The notes under the pieces: model-generated
Seen by the model: the letters and a program-made list of their open reading frames with translations, nothing else
The model's database searches: none
What the model was told of the DNA's origin: nothing
Part shown: positions 52,492 through 61,326 of the stretch, one piece after another
How positions within the stretch are numbered: the stretch's first letter is position 1
Layout of the letters: every line of letters starts with the position of its first letter
Position numbers and translations under genes: made by a program
DNA from: CAWKEY01 sp963848675
Lineage (GTDB): Bacteria > Pseudomonadota > Gammaproteobacteria > Methylococcales > Methylomonadaceae
Length of the DNA: 64,000 nt
Assembly: GCA_963848675.1 (NCBI GenBank)
Contig: CAWKEY010000023.1
Coordinates: 186,001 to 250,000 of the forward strand
Reading direction: 5' to 3'

Positions 52492-55296
52492 ATGACCCAA
52501 AAATCCAGCCACGATGACAAAGCACTGCGCGCCAGCATCCGCTTACTGAAACTAATGCTGGCCAGGGTGTTAAAAAACCAGGCCAGCCCGCAAATCGCAG
52601 CCATAGTTGAACAGCTGCAACGCCAGTTTTCGGCTTTGCAGCGCGATGGCAGCCCAGCCCGGCGCCAGCAATTACTGGATACACTCCACGACTTGCCAGC
52701 CGACACGCTGAATGAAGTCATCCGCGCCTTCAGTCTGTATTTCAGCCTGCTCAACATTGCCGAAGAATCCACCAACCTTAGACACCGCCGCCGGGAAACC
52801 GAAAAAAACAAACATTTCTGGCGCGGTTCTTTCCATGACACCTTGCTGGGCTTACAGCAAGCCGGAATCACCGTTGCCGAACTGCAAGTCCTGCTCAACG
52901 ACTTGCATTATCTGCCGGTAATGACCGCGCACCCGACCGAAGCCAAACGCCGAAACGTGCGGGGCGCCTTACGGAATGTGTTCCTCAGCCATGAAAAACT
53001 CGACGACCCTCGCGTCAAAGGCTATTTTCGCCAGAAAGCGCTCGAACGTCTGCACAGCCAAATTCAGCTGTTATGGAAAACCGACGAGGTGCGTGCTCGC
53101 AGTATGGGGGTGATTGATGAAATAGACGCCGGCCTGTTCTATTTTCCGCTGTCGTTATTTGAGGCTACTGCTCAGGTTTACCGCAATTTTCAAGGCGCCT
53201 TGCATGATGTTTACGGGAGCGAGGCGGCGCGTGTAATCCGCATTCCCCGTTTCTTGAGTTACGGTTCCTGGATTGGCGGCGACCGTGACGGCAACCCCAA
53301 TGTCAAACCCGAAACCACTGCGTTGGCGCTGCGTCTGCAAGCACGGACCATCCTGCAGGAATACATCCGCCGCGTGGATACGCTCCGTCAACAACTGGCC
53401 TATTCCTATGATCTGTGCCAGCCCACGCCAAGGTTTTTAGCCAGCCTCGAAAGCGACCGCCAACTGCTCGGCAACAGCGCCTTCCCGCTGGAACGCAGCT
53501 GCCGGCAAGAACCCTACCGCCACAAATTGTCGCTGATGAAATACCGGCTGGAACAAGCGCTGGCCGGGGTGGAAAAACGCATCGACGACCTTTACGGCCT
53601 GACCGATGCCCACGCCTATCCCAATGCAGCGCTGTTTCAGGCTGATTTGGAGATTATTCAGCAATCCCTGGTCAGCCACGGCGACCAAGTCATTGCCGAC
53701 CAGGAATTGCAAGATCTGCTCAGGCTGGTAGAAATCTTTGGCTTCCATTTAATGCAGCTTGATGTGCGACAGGAATCGACGCGTCATAGCGATGCAGTGG
53801 CGGAAATTTTATCCGCCTCGCTGGGCCTTGATTACCAGGTCTTGGATGAATCTCAGCGCCTGCAACTGCTGAGCGAAGCCATTGCGACCCCCGGCGGCCT
53901 GATTTATGACGCCACGCAATTGTCCCCCGCCACTCGAGAAACCCTGGAGGTGTTCCAGGTGATGACCGAGATGCGCCGCGAGATCGGCGGCGATTGTTTC
54001 AGCAAATACGTCATTTCGATGACCCATACCGCCAGCCACGTCATGGAAGTGATGCTGCTGGCGGCGCAAAGCGGCCTGGCTGGCCGCATCGGCGGGCAAT
54101 GGTATTGCCATGTCGGCATCAGCCCGCTGTTTGAAACCATCGACGATCTGACCCATATCGACAGCGTGCTGCGCCGCCTGCTTGGACAGCCGGTGTATCG
54201 CGCCTTGTTAGAGGTTTCCGGCCAGCGCCAGGAAGTCATGCTGGGTTATTCCGATTCCTGCAAGGATGGCGGCATACTGGCTTCGGCCTGGGGTTTGTAC
54301 CGGGCGCAAAAGCAAGTCATGGCCATTTCCGATGCCGAAGGCGTTCCCTGCCGGTTGTTTCATGGCCGAGGCGGCACCATTGGCCGCGGCGGCGGCCCTA
54401 CCCATGAAGCGATATTGGCACAGCCGCCGGCTACGGTGCGTGGTCAAATCAAATTCACCGAGCAAGGCGAAGTCCTGTTTTACCGCTATAGCAATATGGA
54501 AACCGCGGTTTACGAACTGACCATGGGCTTGACCGGCTTGTTGAAAGCCAGCCTGAGTCTGGTGCGTCCCGTTGCCGAAGACAGCCCTGAAAATACGGCA
54601 GTAATGGACGAACTGACGAAGATCGGCGAGCGCGGCTACCGGCAACTGACTGAACATACCCCGGGTTTTCTGGATTATTTCTACGAAGCTACACCGGTAT
54701 CGGAAATCGGCCAGTTGAATATTGGCTCCCGGCCATCGCACCGCAAAAAACAGGATCGCTCAAAATATTCGGTGCGGGCAATTGCCTGGGTGTTTGCCTG
54801 GGCGCAATCGCGGCAAACCTTCCCGGCCTGGTATGGCATTGGCTCCAGCCTGGAGTCCTGGTGTGCTGGCAAGCCCGAACGTCTGCAAACCCTGCGCACG
54901 CTGTACAGCAACTTGCCCTTTTTTCGCAATCTGCTCAGTAACGCGCAAATGGCGCTCAGCAAGTCTGACATGAACATCGCCCGCGAATACGCGGCACTTT
55001 GTGTCGATGGGGAAGTGGGCAGACACATTCATGGCATGATCGAGACTGAATACCATCGTTGTGTGAACTGGATTCTGGAAATTACCGAAACCGATCGATT
55101 GCTTGAGGATAATCCGGAATTGGCCGCAACCTTGCTCCGTCGTAATGATTATCTGGGCCCGCTCAATTATATGCAAGCCGGTTTGCTGCGTTCACTGCGC
55201 AACGAAAACCAGGACGATACGGCGCAGAATCCATGGATGAAACCCTTGCTGCGCACGCTTAACGCGATAGCCGCGGGCATGAGGAATACGGGTTAG
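52492..55296 (+). CDS. ppc: Phosphoenolpyruvate carboxylase
   Basis: The 934-residue protein has the expected length. Key motifs are VMTAHPTEAKRR (catalytic His), GSWIGGDRDGNPNVKPE, GYSDSCKDGG and FHGRGGTIGRGGGPTHEAI, and it ends with the conserved MRNTG. It makes oxaloacetate from PEP and bicarbonate. In methylotrophs it feeds the TCA or serine cycle. A carbonic anhydrase gene downstream could supply its bicarbonate. Confidence 0.97.
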   Translation: MTQKSSHDDKALRASIRLLKLMLARVLKNQASPQIAAIVEQLQRQFSALQRDGSPARRQQLLDTLHDLPADTLNEVIRAFSLYFSLLNIAEESTNLRHRRRETEKNKHFWRGSFHDTLLGLQQAGITVAELQVLLNDLHYLPVMTAHPTEAKRRNVRGALRNVFLSHEKLDDPRVKGYFRQKALERLHSQIQLLWKTDEVRARSMGVIDEIDAGLFYFPLSLFEATAQVYRNFQGALHDVYGSEAARVIRIPRFLSYGSWIGGDRDGNPNVKPETTALALRLQARTILQEYIRRVDTLRQQLAYSYDLCQPTPRFLASLESDRQLLGNSAFPLERSCRQEPYRHKLSLMKYRLEQALAGVEKRIDDLYGLTDAHAYPNAALFQADLEIIQQSLVSHGDQVIADQELQDLLRLVEIFGFHLMQLDVRQESTRHSDAVAEILSASLGLDYQVLDESQRLQLLSEAIATPGGLIYDATQLSPATRETLEVFQVMTEMRREIGGDCFSKYVISMTHTASHVMEVMLLAAQSGLAGRIGGQWYCHVGISPLFETIDDLTHIDSVLRRLLGQPVYRALLEVSGQRQEVMLGYSDSCKDGGILASAWGLYRAQKQVMAISDAEGVPCRLFHGRGGTIGRGGGPTHEAILAQPPATVRGQIKFTEQGEVLFYRYSNMETAVYELTMGLTGLLKASLSLVRPVAEDSPENTAVMDELTKIGERGYRQLTEHTPGFLDYFYEATPVSEIGQLNIGSRPSHRKKQDRSKYSVRAIAWVFAWAQSRQTFPAWYGIGSSLESWCAGKPERLQTLRTLYSNLPFFRNLLSNAQMALSKSDMNIAREYAALCVDGEVGRHIHGMIETEYHRCVNWILEITETDRLLEDNPELAATLLRRNDYLGPLNYMQAGLLRSLRNENQDDTAQNPWMKPLLRTLNAIAAGMRNTG

Positions 55297-55448
55297 TTAA
55301 GTGTGACTCCGTAACATTAAAGCTCAAACCACAATGGATACGCCGTTTTGTCCATCCTATTCAGGTATTTATCATGTTTCTGTAATTTAGAGACAGTGAA
55401 AGTATTCAATAAGAAAGATAACCACTGATCTAACCCGACTGTTTATTC
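55297..55448. other. Spacer between ppc and the 102-bp element
   Basis: This spacer of about 150 bases contains no supported gene or clear terminator. With the element that follows, it separates ppc from the carbonic anhydrase gene by 295 bases. Confidence 0.4.
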
Positions 55449-55458
55449 GTATAACCAT

Positions 55459-55560
55459 CAATGCCGTTAAGTTAAGCCCAAGTAGGTGCGGATTTATCCG
55501 CACAGTGCGAATAAATTCGCACCTACAATAAACACAAGTTCCCTTAACTTAACGACATTG
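55459..55560 (+). mobile_element. 102-bp MITE-like element, copy 2, with target duplication
   Basis: The 18-base ends are CAATGCCGTTAAGTTAAG (55459-55476) and its complement with one mismatch (55543-55560). The central hairpin is at 55482-55526. The element is flanked by the direct repeat GTATAACCAT (55449-55458 and 55561-55570), a 10-bp target duplication that shows insertion by a transposase. It differs from copy 1 in only about three positions and has the same orientation relative to the gene downstream (carbonic anhydrase, 31 bases away). Confidence 0.9.
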
Positions 55561-55591
55561 GTATAACCATTCTTTATAACCATAAAAACCC

Positions 55592-56233
55592 ATGAAAACA
55601 TTAACCAAAGAAATGCAAGCCGCCATCACTCCTGCAATGGCATTGGAATTATTAAAAGAGGGCAATAAGCGCTTTGTAAACAACCTCAAGGTAAACCGTA
55701 ATCTTCTGCAACAGGCCAACGAAACCTCCGACGGGCAACATCCGTTTGCGGTCATTCTAAGCTGCATCGATTCCCGTACCTCGGTTGAATTGATTTTTGA
55801 CCAGGGCTTAGGCGATGTGTTTAGCGTGCGTATTGCCGGTAACATTATTAATGAAGATATTTTAGGCAGCATGGAATTTGGCTGCAAAGTGGCCGGCTCC
55901 AAAATCATCGTCGTTTTAGGTCATAGCAAATGCGGCGCCGTCAAAGGGGCTTGCGACCATGTAGAAATGGGAAATCTGACCGCCTTGTTAAGTAAAATAC
56001 AGCCTGCGGTCTATGATGAAAAAACGGAAACAGAACATCGTAATTCAAACAACGATGAATTTGTGGAAAAAGTAGCGGCCATTAATGTTAAAAGAACGGT
56101 TCATGCCATTATGGAACGCAGCCCGATTTTGAAGGAAATGATAGCAGCAGGTCAGATAGGAATTGTTGGCGGCAGCCATGATATTACCACGGGTGAAGTC
56201 AGTTTTTATGCCGATACGCTGATAATCAATTAG
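55592..56233 (+). CDS. Beta-class carbonic anhydrase
   Basis: The 213-residue protein shows the zinc ligands in ILSCIDSRTSVELIF and VVLGHSKCGAVKGA, plus VFSVRIAGNIINEDILGSMEFG. This is the beta-carbonic anhydrase pattern (Cys, His, Cys with the Asp-Arg pair). It interconverts CO2 and bicarbonate. Its 5' end lies just after the second MITE-like element, which may supply its promoter. No signal peptide is evident; it should be cytoplasmic. Confidence 0.93.
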   Translation: MKTLTKEMQAAITPAMALELLKEGNKRFVNNLKVNRNLLQQANETSDGQHPFAVILSCIDSRTSVELIFDQGLGDVFSVRIAGNIINEDILGSMEFGCKVAGSKIIVVLGHSKCGAVKGACDHVEMGNLTALLSKIQPAVYDEKTETEHRNSNNDEFVEKVAAINVKRTVHAIMERSPILKEMIAAGQIGIVGGSHDITTGEVSFYADTLIIN

Positions 56234-56337
56234 CTGCATTAAATAGCGCTTTGGTTTATACCGGTACTTTATGGTAATACCTCCAAGACTGACCCTAATT
56301 GACACTGATTTTGCGTGTTTACCGAGAAAAGCCCTTT

Positions 56338-58008
56338 ATGACAACTCTGCAAAGCCCGCTGCAACGCCTTCAGCATCTGATCAAGCTGGAACAGGAGGAC
56401 ATCGGCACCCTGATCACTTACGGCGCCGGCATCGGTTTAATGTCGCTGGCGACGCCGGTCGCGGTACAGGCCCTGGTCAATACCATCGCCTTCGGCGCGC
56501 TGTTTCAGCCCTTGCTGGTGTTGACGCTGGTACTGCTGGTGCTGGTCGCATTCAGCAATACCCTGGCCGCCTTGCAGTTTTATGTCGTGGAAATGCTGCA
56601 ACGCCGCTTGTTTGTGCGTTTGTTTGGGGAATCGGCCTTGCGCCTGCAACAAGCCCGCATCGCCGTTCGCGATGTTCACTATCTGCCGGAATTGGCCAAC
56701 CGTTTTCTCGATGTCGTTACCCTGCAAAAAACCGCCGCGGTCATGTTGCTGGAAACCTTGGGCTATGTGCTGCAAACCGTGATCGGCATGGCGCTGCTGG
56801 CGTTTTATCACCCCATGCTGCTGGCTTTTGATCTGTTTTTAATCGCCATGCTGGCGCTGATTTTGTTCGTAATGGGCAAAAACGGCGTGACCACAGCCAT
56901 TGACCAATCGAAAGCCAAATACGCGGCACAAGCCTGGCTGGAAAATATCGCCGCCAACCCGGTGCTAGGCAGATCGGCCAGCGGCAGTGCGTTTTTAAGC
57001 ACGCAAACCGACCGTATCGCCGATAATTACCTGGAAGCCTGCGCCCGGCATTTCCGAATATTGGCCCGGCAAAATATCGGCGCATTAGCGCTGCATGCGC
57101 TGGCCAACACACTGTTGCTGGGCATGGGCGGCTGGATGGTCATCGAACACCAGCTCAGCTTGGGGCAATTAATTGCCGCCGAACTGGTGGTCAGCGCCAT
57201 GATTTACGGCCTGACCCGCTTGGGCAAAACCCTGGACAACTTCTACGAACTCCTAACCAGCGTCGATAAGATCGGCCACTTGCTGGATATACCGCAAGAA
57301 GGCAGCCAGGGCGCCACACCCCAGAGCGGCGACAGTCCCTATCAGCTTGATGTTTACGGAGTCTCGCTGCCGGAAAGCCCGCAGTTGGATGCAGTGCGCG
57401 GAGTGGATTTGCATCTCGCTCCGGGCGGCAAGCTGGTGATTAGCGGCGGCGCCAGCCGGGGCAGCCTGCTGGACATGCTGTACGGTCTGCGGGCGCCCAG
57501 CGCCGGTTATGTGTGCCTGGATAATCACGATCTGCGCGACCTCAATCTGGGAGTGTTACGCGACACTGTCAGTCTGGTGCGCGATGCCGAACAAATCGAA
57601 GCCAGCATACTGGACAACCTGCGTCTGGGTCGTGAACTCGAGTTACAAGCCCTGCGGCAAGTGCTGGCGCAAGTCGGCCTGCAAGATATCATTGCCGCCT
57701 TGCCGGACGGTTTGAACAGCCGCTTGTCTGTTAATGGCGCGCCGCTCACGGCCGAGCAATCCTTACGGCTGACGCTGGCGCGCGCCATGGCCGGACGGCC
57801 GCGGCTGTTGTTACTGGATGGCGTGCTGGATCGCATTGACCAGCGGATTTTGCTAGCGCTGCTCGACGCCCTGTTGGCTGCGGATGCGCCGTGGACGCTG
57901 ATTGTCAACAGCCATCATCCAGAAGTCATCGCACGTTGCCATCGCCGCGCCCGCATTGAACACGGCAAATGGCTCGAAATCACTGCCCCCGGCGAAGGTG
58001 AATCCTGA
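56338..58008 (+). CDS. ABC exporter-like membrane protein with degenerate ATPase domain
   Basis: From the ATG at 56338 the 556-residue protein has an ABC-type membrane domain (about 25-320) and a nucleotide-binding fold (about 340-550). The Walker A place reads SGGASRGSLLD (no Lys; about residues 367-377), the signature LSGGQ is replaced by LTAEQ, and Walker B reads RLLLLDGVLDRID with Gly where the catalytic Glu belongs. The Q-loop Gln is also absent, while the H-loop His (NSHHPEV) remains. ATP hydrolysis is not expected. It is followed by HlyD, TolC and a small membrane protein gene, the layout of a type I exporter. Confidence 0.85.
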   Translation: MTTLQSPLQRLQHLIKLEQEDIGTLITYGAGIGLMSLATPVAVQALVNTIAFGALFQPLLVLTLVLLVLVAFSNTLAALQFYVVEMLQRRLFVRLFGESALRLQQARIAVRDVHYLPELANRFLDVVTLQKTAAVMLLETLGYVLQTVIGMALLAFYHPMLLAFDLFLIAMLALILFVMGKNGVTTAIDQSKAKYAAQAWLENIAANPVLGRSASGSAFLSTQTDRIADNYLEACARHFRILARQNIGALALHALANTLLLGMGGWMVIEHQLSLGQLIAAELVVSAMIYGLTRLGKTLDNFYELLTSVDKIGHLLDIPQEGSQGATPQSGDSPYQLDVYGVSLPESPQLDAVRGVDLHLAPGGKLVISGGASRGSLLDMLYGLRAPSAGYVCLDNHDLRDLNLGVLRDTVSLVRDAEQIEASILDNLRLGRELELQALRQVLAQVGLQDIIAALPDGLNSRLSVNGAPLTAEQSLRLTLARAMAGRPRLLLLDGVLDRIDQRILLALLDALLAADAPWTLIVNSHHPEVIARCHRRARIEHGKWLEITAPGEGES

Positions 58009-59369
58009 TGCATACCGGACAGAGCTCACCCTTTTCAACTCCGCTACTCAAGGCCTTGGGTCATGCGGAGACCGCGCCGCTGGCCGGCCGTATCGCCCGT
58101 TCCCTGGTGATGCTGTTTTTGATTTTACTGGTGTTGCTGGCCTTCATCCCCTGGCAGCAAAACGTGCGCGGCATCGGCCGCGTCGTGGCTTATTCGCCCG
58201 CGGAGCGCCAGCAGATCATCAGCGCGCCGGTGGAAGGCCGGGTGGCGTACTGGCGGGTTAAAGAAGGTACGCAAGTTAAACAGGGCGACGTGTTGGCGGA
58301 GCTGCTCGACAACGACCCTTTATTGCTGCAACGCCTGGAAAGCGAGCGGCAAGCCTTATTGGCCAGACAGGCCGCCAATGCTAGCCGCGTCGAAACTTTC
58401 CGCGAGCAGTTGCGCATGGCTGAACAGGCCAGGCCGCAAGCCTTGGCGGCTGCCGAGTCGCGCGTCAGCATGGCGCGGGAACGCCGCAAAGCCGCCGGGC
58501 AGGCCTTGGACGCCGCCAAGGCCGCCCGCCAAACCGCCGCCTTGAACTTGTCCAGACAACAGCAATTACAAGGTAAAGGCTTGGCCTCGCAGCGTACCCT
58601 GGAGCTGTCGCAACTGGACATGACGCAACGCGGCGCCGATGCGGAGCGGGCGCAAGCCGGATTGCAGGCGGCCGGCAGCGAAGTCGAGGCGCTTAGCGCC
58701 GACCGGCAAAAACTCGCCGCCGATGCGGCAGCGGCAATTGAGAAAGCCCGTGCCGATCTGAACAAAGCCATTGAAGACCAAAATTACGTCCTCGCCGATC
58801 TATTAAAACTGCAAACCCGGCAGGCGCGTCAGCAAACACAAACGATCACCGCGCCGCGCGACGGCACGGTGTTGCGCTTACTCGCCAATCCCGGCGCGGA
58901 ACTGGTGAAATCCGGCCAAGCCTTGGCTATTTTGATCCCGGACACCGAACAGCGTGCCGTCGAACTGTGGATGGACGGCAATGATCTGCCCTTGATTGTC
59001 ACAGGTAGCCGGGTACGCTTGCAATTTGAAGGCTATCCAGCCGTCCAGTTTGGTGGCTGGCCGGAATTCTCGATTGGTTCATTCGCCGGCCGGGTGGTGC
59101 TGATTGATGCCACCGACGATGGCAAAGGCCACTTCCGCATCCTGGTGACGGCGGATGCTGATGACGACATTGCCTGGCCCGGCGCGCGCTTCCTGCGCCA
59201 AGGCGTGCGCGTCAACGGCTGGGTGCTGCTGGGCCGGGTGACGCTAGGCTACGAGTTATGGCGTATTTTCAACGGCTTCCCGCCATTGGTATTGCCAGAA
59301 CCTACTGTTGGCGAAAAAGCCGCGGGTGAAGGCAAAAGCCAAGACAGCGGCGAGAAAAAAGACTCATGA
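58008..59369 (+). CDS. HlyD-family periplasmic adaptor
   Basis: The 453-residue protein has one N-terminal TM (about 33-51), a lipoyl half (SAPVEGRVAYWRVKEGTQVKQGDVLAEL), a long alpha-helical hairpin (about 95-265), the second lipoyl half (ITAPRDGTVLRLLANPGAELVKSGQ) and a beta-barrel part. It should link the ABC-like protein to the TolC channel. Its ATG overlaps the previous stop by one base. Confidence 0.9.
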   Translation: MHTGQSSPFSTPLLKALGHAETAPLAGRIARSLVMLFLILLVLLAFIPWQQNVRGIGRVVAYSPAERQQIISAPVEGRVAYWRVKEGTQVKQGDVLAELLDNDPLLLQRLESERQALLARQAANASRVETFREQLRMAEQARPQALAAAESRVSMARERRKAAGQALDAAKAARQTAALNLSRQQQLQGKGLASQRTLELSQLDMTQRGADAERAQAGLQAAGSEVEALSADRQKLAADAAAAIEKARADLNKAIEDQNYVLADLLKLQTRQARQQTQTITAPRDGTVLRLLANPGAELVKSGQALAILIPDTEQRAVELWMDGNDLPLIVTGSRVRLQFEGYPAVQFGGWPEFSIGSFAGRVVLIDATDDGKGHFRILVTADADDDIAWPGARFLRQGVRVNGWVLLGRVTLGYELWRIFNGFPPLVLPEPTVGEKAAGEGKSQDSGEKKDS

Positions 59370-60772
59370 ACAATATTCTCATCCTGATACTGGCTTTGCT
59401 GTGCTGGCCTCTGGCCGGTAAAGCCAGCCCAGACGCAGCCTTAACTTTGGATGGGGTGCTGAACTCGGCGCAGCAAGCCTTTCCGGGTTTGCTGGCCGCC
59501 GGACAGCGCCAGCGCGCCGCCGAGGGCGAGTATCAGACGGCGGAGGGTGGATTCGATACGGTGTTGAAAACGCAAAACCGCTGGTCGGTCACCGGCTTGT
59601 ACGAAAACCGGAATAACGATGTCAGTATCGAGCAGCCCACCGGCTTGTGGGGCACGACCTTCTTCGGTGGCTGGCGGCGCGGCAGCGGCGACTATCCGGT
59701 TTATGAAGGCAAAAGTCAGACCGCCGAGGATGGTGAAGTCCGGATTGGCGTCAACATTCCGCTTTGGCGTAACCGCGACATCGACCGCCGCCGCGCCAGC
59801 CTGAAACAGGCGGATCTGGGCCAAATCATCGCCAGCCACGAATACGATCAAACCTTGCTGGAAATCCGCCGGCTGGCAACACACCGCTATTGGGATTGGG
59901 TATTGGCCGGCCAACGCCTTCAGGTAGCGGAACACTTGCTACAAATCGCCGAACAGCGCGATGCCGGCATACGCGAACGGGTAAGGGCTGGTGATATTCC
60001 AGAATTTGAAGCCTTGGATAATCAGCGGGCGATTATCGAACGCCGCGAGCGCCGAGTGGCAGCGCAGCGGCTATTGGAACAAAGCGCCATACAACTCTCG
60101 CTGTACTGGCGCGACGCCGAGGGGCAACCACAAGTACCTGTAAACGAACAGTTGCCGGCCGGTTTTCCCGGGCAAGAACCGGCAATTACCCTCGATGCCG
60201 CCGAAGCCGTGCAAACAGCGCACACTCAAAGACCGGAATTACAGCGTCTTGATATGCAGAGCCGACAAACACAAACCGAGCTGGAACTGCAACTGAACCA
60301 GCGCGCTCCCGGAGTGGATGTGTCGGTGATGGGCGCCAAAGACATTGGGGCTGGCAAAGATAAACTCAACCGCGATGAGTTATATGTGGGCCTGAATGTG
60401 GATATTCCCTTGCAGCGCCGTGTCGCTGGAGGGCGTGCTCAAGTGGCCGCCGCCAATCTGCAACGGCTGAAATGGGAGCGCAATGGGCTTGAGGATCGCA
60501 TCGGCGCCGAAGTAAAAGATGCCTTGTCAGCCTTGTCCGCCGCGCGTCAACGTTTAACGCTGAGCGCCCAGCAACAGCAAGCCGCACAGCAACTTGAGGA
60601 AGGTGAGCGTACCCGTTTTGAACTGGGCGAAAGCACTTTATTATTTGTCAATCTGCGTGAAATCGCCAGCGGCGACGCCGCCTTGCTGGCCGCCGAAGCC
60701 GCCGGCACCCTGTTCAAGGGGCATGCCGATTACCAGGCTGCCCTGGGTATTCAAGTCAAACCGGCTCATTGA
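59366..60772 (+). CDS. TolC-family outer membrane channel
   Basis: The 468-residue protein has a signal peptide (ILILILALLCWPLAGKAS) and two outer membrane efflux protein repeats, rich in long helices (VAEHLLQIAEQRDAGIRERV; RQRLTLSAQQQQAAQQLEEG). It is the outer membrane exit of the operon. It overlaps the HlyD gene by four bases. A second TolC-type gene (cusC) is at 41-42 kb, so this one is dedicated to the export operon. Confidence 0.9.
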   Translation: MNNILILILALLCWPLAGKASPDAALTLDGVLNSAQQAFPGLLAAGQRQRAAEGEYQTAEGGFDTVLKTQNRWSVTGLYENRNNDVSIEQPTGLWGTTFFGGWRRGSGDYPVYEGKSQTAEDGEVRIGVNIPLWRNRDIDRRRASLKQADLGQIIASHEYDQTLLEIRRLATHRYWDWVLAGQRLQVAEHLLQIAEQRDAGIRERVRAGDIPEFEALDNQRAIIERRERRVAAQRLLEQSAIQLSLYWRDAEGQPQVPVNEQLPAGFPGQEPAITLDAAEAVQTAHTQRPELQRLDMQSRQTQTELELQLNQRAPGVDVSVMGAKDIGAGKDKLNRDELYVGLNVDIPLQRRVAGGRAQVAAANLQRLKWERNGLEDRIGAEVKDALSALSAARQRLTLSAQQQQAAQQLEEGERTRFELGESTLLFVNLREIASGDAALLAAEAAGTLFKGHADYQAALGIQVKPAH

Positions 60773-60784
60773 GGTATGAAAGTC

Positions 60785-61267
60785 ATGAAAAACTTGTTGC
60801 TACAAATACTGAAAAACTGGATCTCCAACGCTAAAAGATGGGTTTTTATTCTGAAAACCTGGATCGCCATCGCTAAAAAATGGGCATTTATTCTGCTGCT
60901 GATTGGTTTTGTAGCCATGCCGGAAGATTTATTGCACTATCTGGCCGTTTTGGTGCATAAGTTGTATGAAGGCGGGGCATTGCTGCTTGAGGAAATCCTG
61001 GGGCATACCTTGGGTGTCAGCAAGTACTACAGCCAGCTCATCGTTTTTTACTTGAGCTTGGGCGCCGGGTTGTTGGGATTGTACTGGCTGTGGAGGCGCC
61101 TGCCGGCCCTGGTTCTGCGTATTAAAAACCGCCTGTCCGAGCAATACGCGCTGATCAGAATCCAGGCTGTGCAGGCTTGGCAGCGTTTACCGCTTGATCA
61201 AAAAATCAAACTGCTGCTGTTCCAATTAGCTAGCATGATAGGCGCCTATTTTTTACTGATAGCCTAA
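60785..61267 (+). CDS. Small membrane protein of the export operon, with N-terminal repeat
   Basis: From the ATG at 60785, correctly spaced from GAGGT, the protein has 160 residues. Near the N-terminus a 14-residue unit is duplicated (LKNWISNAKRWVFI, LKTWIAIAKKWAFI), alternating basic and hydrophobic. Membrane segments follow at about 33-50, 80-103 and the C-terminus. No family is recognised. It is the last gene of the operon, 12 bases after the TolC stop. It could anchor or assist the exporter. The ATG at 60776 is possible but has poor ribosome-site spacing. Confidence 0.65.
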   Translation: MKNLLLQILKNWISNAKRWVFILKTWIAIAKKWAFILLLIGFVAMPEDLLHYLAVLVHKLYEGGALLLEEILGHTLGVSKYYSQLIVFYLSLGAGLLGLYWLWRRLPALVLRIKNRLSEQYALIRIQAVQAWQRLPLDQKIKLLLFQLASMIGAYFLLIA

Positions 61268-61326
61268 GCCGCATATTTCTTCATGCCTTGTCGCCGTTCC
61301 AGCTTCGTGCTGAGCGCGTCGAAGCA

